Below, in pieces: positions 58,666-64,000 of a stretch of DNA of 64,000 nt. The notes beneath the pieces are model-generated. The model did not search any database and was not told the origin of the DNA. It worked only from the letters and a program-made list of their open reading frames with translations. Position 1 is the first letter of the stretch; each line of letters begins with the position of its first letter. The DNA comes from Hofstenia miamia (lineage: Eukaryota > Xenacoelomorpha > Acoela). Made by a program: the position numbers and the translations under genes. The stretch is taken from positions 727,537 through 791,536 of the forward strand of contig SCFE01000064.1 in the NCBI GenBank assembly GCA_004352715.1. The letters run 5' to 3'.

Positions 58666-59016
58666 ATGTAAGATACAATTTACGCAGCTCTACCTCAATT
58701 TGTTGTCAACAGGAACAAGCGCCAACTTCTCGACAATTGGTTTTCACCAAGAGCGTAAAGGCTGCACACAAACTTAACAAAACCACAGAATTATTAGTAC
58801 TTTTAAATCGCTTTGGATGAAAGTTGGTAATAACTTGTTAATGAGATATCTATCAGCTTAACGTGCCGTCGATTAATCTATTGATTAATTGGAGTCGATT
58901 AGCGATAAAATTCCCCCGAATAATAATCGAACTTAAATATTGACTACCCTTAATAAAGTGGAATCCTAAAAAGAAATGAAAAGCGGCGTTATCAAAAGAG
59001 CTATTTGTGAGGGCAT

Positions 59017-59359
59017 ATAAATCATTGGTTGCAAAAATCATTTCAAGAAGATCTCACGTTTCAGGAGGATGATGCACACACATGCAGGAAATATTAAAAA
59101 TTTCAAAAGACAGCCCAATGAAAGGCCTGCAGCTTCATCGTATTCAAAAGTCCGACTGTTTGCCAGGACTTGAACAGNNNNNNNNNNNNNNNNNNNNNAT
59201 AAATCATTGGTTGCAAAAATCATTTCAAGAAGATCTCACGTTTCAGGAGGATGATGCACACACATGCAGGAAATATTAAAAATTTCAAAAGACAGCCCAA
59301 TGAAAGGCCTGCAGCTTCATCGTATTCAAAAGTCCGACTGTTTGCCAGGACTTGAACAG
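59017..59359. repeat. 161-bp identical flanks around a 21-N gap, likely false duplication
   Basis: 59017-59177 and 59199-59359 are the same sequence at an offset of 182, separated by 21 N (59178-59198). This is the same signature as at 5068-5545. Confidence 0.85.
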
Positions 59360-59556
59360 GAGGTCAAATCCGAACTTAGGACAAGTTGAATTTTGTTTTG
59401 AAGTTTGCAAATGAATGAATAGACATAAAAATTGTTGAAAATTTAAAAAAATGTGATCGTTATCAATCAAAAAGTTGAACCCATGGAACCTTCATTTTCG
59501 CTGTTATATGTTAATATGTATATACTTTGCATTTTATTGCATTTTTATGTTTGTAA

Positions 59557-59562
59557 AATAAA
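59557..59562 (+). terminator. Candidate poly(A) signal AATAAA
   Basis: A canonical hexamer after the open stretch ending near 59385 on the plus strand. It may end the uncertain transcript that begins near 58179. Confidence 0.3.
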
Positions 59563-59569
59563 AAAATAT

Positions 59570-62125
59570 TGTTCTGAATTTTTCTGTCTCACTCTGCACG
59601 ATTCTTAATTTGACTAAAAAATTATTAAATTTGGAAAAAGCAGTTATTAATATTTCCAAATGCCGCGGAATATAGAGCATCCAGTATAGGTTTCTACATG
59701 CCCATTAATTTTAAGCGAAGCGACTACATTCACGCCTATTTTGACTCATGCAACTAAGTAATTCGCAACATTTAATCAATGCATGCTCATCGTAAACATA
59801 GGGACGTTTGACAGCCATCAATGGAAGAAACAAACATAAAACTCGAGGTAATTAAGTGCAGACAGCGAATAATCAGTATAAAACTAAAATAAAACAAAAT
59901 TGCAAGTTGAATGTTACCTTTTGACAAAACGGCGTACTCTAAAATAAAACCTGAACAAACAACCACATTATTAGGACAGAAATAGTTTTTTATTATTCAA
60001 TAACATAAAAAAATTAATTATAAAACTTTTCAAAAGTTTCAGTTAAAGTTTAGCATGCATCCAACACTTACAAGTGAATATATACATTTTTACATCAAGC
60101 TAAATATAAAATGGCTATACAAAATGCTTAGAGAGTTGAAAAGAAAATTAGGGTTGGAAGCGTTAATTGAGTCAAAGATTTTACTAAAATAAACAGTATA
60201 TTAGTAAAAAAAACAAGTTAATCACAAATTTCAATAGAAAGAGAAAAATGTACAAAGCACGGACACATCACGATTAAATAAGCACTAAGACAATATAAAA
60301 GAGATAGAATGACTACGTCTTAGCAACACACGTGTTTTTCGCAAAATATTCCTTTATAATAATTGCAACATTTGTTACAACGTTCACAAAAAATTAAAAC
60401 ACATAAAAACAGATGACGAAATTTTGAAAATTGACGAAAAGCATTTTGGCAGTAAGGGAAAAAATCTCTTCACTTCATAAAATACTGATGGTGTCAAATC
60501 GATACTTGAAAAAAAAATTTCAAATCCAACAAATTAGCATTACATAATTAAATATCAAAATAGTTTCATACTTAATTCAGGAAAATGTTTCTCTAACAAG
60601 CAAGCGCATATTCTATTCATGCATAAATTATTTTTGATCTACTGCGTATACGTCGATGTTTTACTAAAGTTAGAAAACTATTTTAAAACTAATAAACTAT
60701 AAAATGGGATTCACTTATCATACACTGAACAAGCCAGTACTAATAATAAATAGTGGTTCCATCCGTCAGTATATCCCAGATATCTCACTTGGGTATGGTA
60801 AACCGGGCCATATGATTTGATGACATTTTTAATAAGTTGAATTTAAATCTTCTTCTATTATTCTATGATTCAATTTTATTCTTAGTATATTAACTAGATC
60901 TAATATACTAAAATATGCAAAACATATATACAGAATTATTCCCCGAGAACCGCTAAATAAATCAGCTTTCAACAGAAAACTGCAAGAAATTCTGCTACTT
61001 AAAGTCAAGATTGCAAATCATTGTAGCCTTTAAGTGAATGATTTATATATCGCCAAAAACTATAGCATATAAAAGAACAAAATTGATTAAATTACTAGAA
61101 ATGCTTTTTTAATACTGTAAACTATAAACATTATCTTTAAATTACATCTTTTAAACAACACAAGAAGGCATTTCTTAAAGAAATTGCAAGCTTTGTTTAG
61201 AGCACAAATGGGAAAAGCATTAGTAAAATTTAAAAATTTTCTTGGACCGTTATTTAGGTCCTTCGTTGTCGAGAGAAAACTCATCGGAGAAAACGCATGC
61301 GGTGAAAAGGAAGAATTTGATGCAAAACTGGTAATCATTATATCTTTGACATTCTGCGGGAAAATGCCTACACGGGAGACTCTGAGCAATAAGAAATGTT
61401 TTTACGTTAAACGAAAAAAACTTTTAGAAAAATCCATATGAATAACTTGTGAAATTGTGGACTTTCTATTTCCAGCACTGACCAAAAATATGTGATCAAC
61501 CTTACAGAAAAACCAACATATTTACCAATAACAAAGTTTTCCGAAAATCTTAAATTGAAATAGAAATTACTTCGCATTCAGTACTTCTTACTTTGAAAGT
61601 GAGGATGACAGGTCACTTTTGTGAAAGAAGTTATTTGAAAATATTCCTAAATTTTGCCAACATTACTGCAACAAATTCCCGGACGATATACAGACTGGAT
61701 TTTGAACATACTAAGTTGCCAAAAAAGAAATTTTATCAGTAGCCGTGCATAATCAGTTGGTTATCCAACATGTTTTCGTCTTCTGCAAAGAAATTAAACG
61801 AACAACTACTTTGAATTCAAAACTTATCTAGATGCGATTCTTACCAAGTCAATTATGCCAATAAAAATGATGCATGAAGGAAATCATTAGAGAAAGTTTT
61901 GCGAAAAATTAAAGATGGAATTGCTCATTTAACAGCATCACGCAAACATGATCGAAAATGTGGGATGCCACAATGTGATCCAAGGCCAACAACTTTCAGC
62001 AGGAAACAATGTATATATTGATCAAAAGCCTGTTTTCAAGATTTTCAATAAGAAGAAATAAAATGCTTCAAGTGCAAACTTCATATTTAAATATTTTTAA
62101 TTTGGTACTTAAATGTACCAAATGC
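59570..62125. other. No supported gene
   Basis: AT-rich sequence. Around 61090-61440 both strands have open frames and higher GC ('FKNFLGPLFRSFVVERK' on plus), which could be a fragment of an old coding sequence. I recognise no family on either strand. Confidence 0.35.
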
Positions 62126-62128
62126 ATA

Positions 62129-62313
62129 TGTTACAGTAAGATTGGGTAATTAAGAATTTCGTGAAATCAGTAAAATTTCACTTAAGAACTTCAAAAAACA
62201 ACTAAATTTGAGGAGTTAGGATTAGGGTTAGTATTTAGTAGTAAAATACATGAAGAATCTAGGTAATTCACAAATTCACTGAATTTTGGGGATTTCACAA
62301 TCTTGCTGTAACA
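62129..62313. mobile_element. MITE-like inverted-repeat element
   Basis: 'tgttacagtaagattg' at the left and its near-perfect inverse ('caatcttgctgtaaca') at the right bound 185 bp. Weaker inverted similarity runs inward ('ttaagaatttcgtgaaat' against 'gattcttcatg'/'gtgaaatcccc'). It includes a short 'ttaggattagggtta' run. It lies 240 bp left of the THAP relic, but I see no evidence that it is the end of that element. Confidence 0.6.
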
Positions 62314-62553
62314 TGTACATGTAGCCAGTTGTCGAATGATACGTTTAAATACCAATCGTAGCACATGTACAAAAAACATGTTTGACCTTTTTTTCTTCAA
62401 AATATGACAATCAACATCATCATGGCACAAATCATGTTTATAAAATAAGTTTGTCCACTTAGGGTTAATACGAGATGGATGTGAACAACGTATTTAATTA
62501 TTTTCGCACGTCAATGAAGGGGCCAACACAGTAATGTTGTTTTGCGGTTTCTC

Positions 62554-63564
62554 ATGCGCATACACTGTGCAATAGTCGGTTGTAAGACCGGGGATCGTAG
62601 TGTTAAAGATACTCAACGCTATGAGGGTACATCTGTTAATGGATTCAAGTCTTAAGAAGAGTAAAATTATTCCTAATGCGAACAGTTCTGTATGTGGTCT
62701 TCATTTCGCGGAATGTAATTCTATTTCTTTCAGTGAAAACAAAACAACCAAAGATATCAATTGAATCAACATACATTCCTGTGCAAAAATTCCAAGTTTT
62801 TAAAAAAATGATTAGTTTCTAATGTACACTTTAAAATTTCTATTATCCTTCATAATTTTGTATAATGGTCAGCACATTTATATTTCCAATTTAAATTTAG
62901 AAAAGCCTCTATTGCACTGTAAACTAAAATCATGTGCTGTACCAATAAAGTTCCCTTCTTTCCCCACTTATTATTCTGTTCCTTGTAAAACGAAACGCAC
63001 TGCATCGACAGCATAGAACAGTTTGGGAGAAACGAATGAGAAATATTTACAAATCAATTTCTACCATTTTGAATGCGACAAAGTGAAAACTTAGTTCTAT
63101 TTTGGAAAACTTCAATATAAGTGATAAAGAATGAAAAATTCATCGTACTTCTATTCACTTCCAACTCGTAATTTTAAGTGCGGACTCAAAGTTAACCATT
63201 TGTAGTTTGAAATTCGTTTCTCAACGAATCCACACAATCTAAACGATTATAAAAAATCAATGAAGTGCAAAATAAGATTGTCTATTTCTTAGAAATCTCC
63301 AGTTAATTTTTTTAGTTTTAACTTCTATGATGACGTTTTCAGAACTTTCACACCCGAATAAAATTTACAAGTGGCAGCAATTAATCGAAAAGGAGCGATT
63401 GATTAAATTCTTATGAGAAATATTCTTATATTATTATTGATGAGATTTACACGGCAAGACGCCTTGAGTATCGTAATGGAAAAAGTTTTGGATTAACTGA
63501 AGAGGGTATATTAGCCAAAATTGTTCTTGTGTTCATGATTAAGTCTTACGCTTCTCCAACATAG
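62554..63564 (+). pseudogene. P-superfamily (THAP domain) transposase, decayed; continues towards the window end
   Basis: The THAP zinc finger is visible in pieces. 'MRIHCAIVGC' (C-x4-C) starts at 62554. After a frameshift near 62642, 'NSSVCGLHFAEC' supplies the C-x2-H pair. Across an apparent intron (62733-62900, gtgaaa...atttag) 'KLKSCAVPIKFPSF' gives the AVPTxF-type box that closes the domain. Farther on, 63403-63564 reads 'YSYIIIDEIYTARRLEY' and 'LAKIVLVFMIKSY'. This matches the start of the RNase H-like catalytic domain of P-element/THAP9-type transposases, whose first catalytic Asp lies in I-D-E. Family members bind their own element ends through THAP and cut with the RNase H-like core. 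This copy has a frameshift and stops and is probably dead. The window ends inside it. Confidence 0.72.
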
Positions 63565-64000
63565 TGATCCCATGGGAATGCAGACAATGTCAAATTTTAT
63601 TCCGAAGTTTTATTAAAACTTTTGAAAGTGAATATTATTGGTTAATGAACTCACGGTGATGCCCTTCTTGAGAAAACAGAATTCGATAATCAAAGGATTA
63701 CTTGCTTATTCAGAACAATATCCAAATTTCAAGGATACTGCTACAATTTTATAAAAAATTTCATAACTATGGAGTAAAACCATTGGTCATAAAATATCTG
63801 TGGTAGATTATTAACACGGAAAATGGTAATGCTCGTACCTAAACAATTGGACTGATTATTTGTGTATTTGGAATGAAATGAGAAAATATTAGAAATATTT
63901 CATTTTTGAAGGATGGATTATTTCATTTAATTAAAAATTTTAAGAAAGAAGAAATAAACTGTTCAACTGATACTAAACAAATTTCTAAACTCATAATGAT
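63565..64000 (+). other. Probable continuation of the P-type transposase relic
   Basis: Plus-strand frames are broken by many stops and no single catalytic block is clear. Position and orientation suggest eroded RNase H-like and GTP-binding-insertion sequence. Confidence 0.3.

Noticed and set aside
61087-61441. Overlapping 100- and 85-codon frames on opposite strands
   Set aside because: Neither has a family match, start context or splice partner I could support. Noted as possible old coding DNA only.

Overview
This is a visibly AT-rich metazoan nuclear segment, probably from an invertebrate. Support for that includes spliced genes with GT-AG introns of 0.3-2 kb, AATAAA poly(A) signals, long (TA)n tracts, short TTAGGG-like runs and a dense mixture of decayed animal transposons. 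I cannot name the species. There are no bacterial operons, rRNA, convincing tRNAs or CRISPR arrays. Coding sequence is a small fraction of the window; most of it is old mobile DNA and unassigned AT-rich sequence.

Four gene models are supportable. (1) A single-exon gene of unknown function at 10426-10836 (+), with a CCAAT box and a CRE-like site upstream. (2) A two-exon DUF1295 / steroid 5-alpha-reductase-like membrane protein at 22570-25451 (-). (3) A three-exon, 194-residue coiled-coil protein at 35760-38289 (+), with phase-matched junctions and a poly(A) signal. (4) A STARD10/PCTP-type START-domain lipid-transfer protein at 49316-53451 (-), whose last four coding exons are visible. Its 5' exons were not found. 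A fifth weak candidate lies at 58179-58665 (+). Several further open stretches may be isolated exons (4218-4607, 20695-20984, 48871-49173).

Mobile DNA, left to right: a 1.28-kb mariner with both terminal inverted repeats (2655-3936); fold-back and hAT-like MITEs (7342-7550, 9538-9687, 9724-10088, 25704-25910, 30730-31162, 62129-62313); Ty3/Gypsy pol fragments (12187-12910, 35090-35500, 41206-42302, 43899-44085); a 333-bp tandem array built from MITEs (15951-16971); Tc1/IS630-type transposase remnants (21780-22100, 24474-24807, 40000-40896, 49702-50775); two Penelope-like fragments with GIY-YIG ends (29425-29995, 44394-44609); a LINE cluster (42690-45714); and, at the right edge, a decayed P-superfamily transposase with a THAP zinc finger (62554-63564 and onward).

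The assembly needs caution. Several N runs, including single-N joins, are flanked by near-identical sequence (5068-5545, 17371-20362, 43647-44330, 59017-59359). Most look like unmerged overlaps or haplotype copies rather than real duplications. Most multi-base gaps abut (TA)n or other simple repeats.
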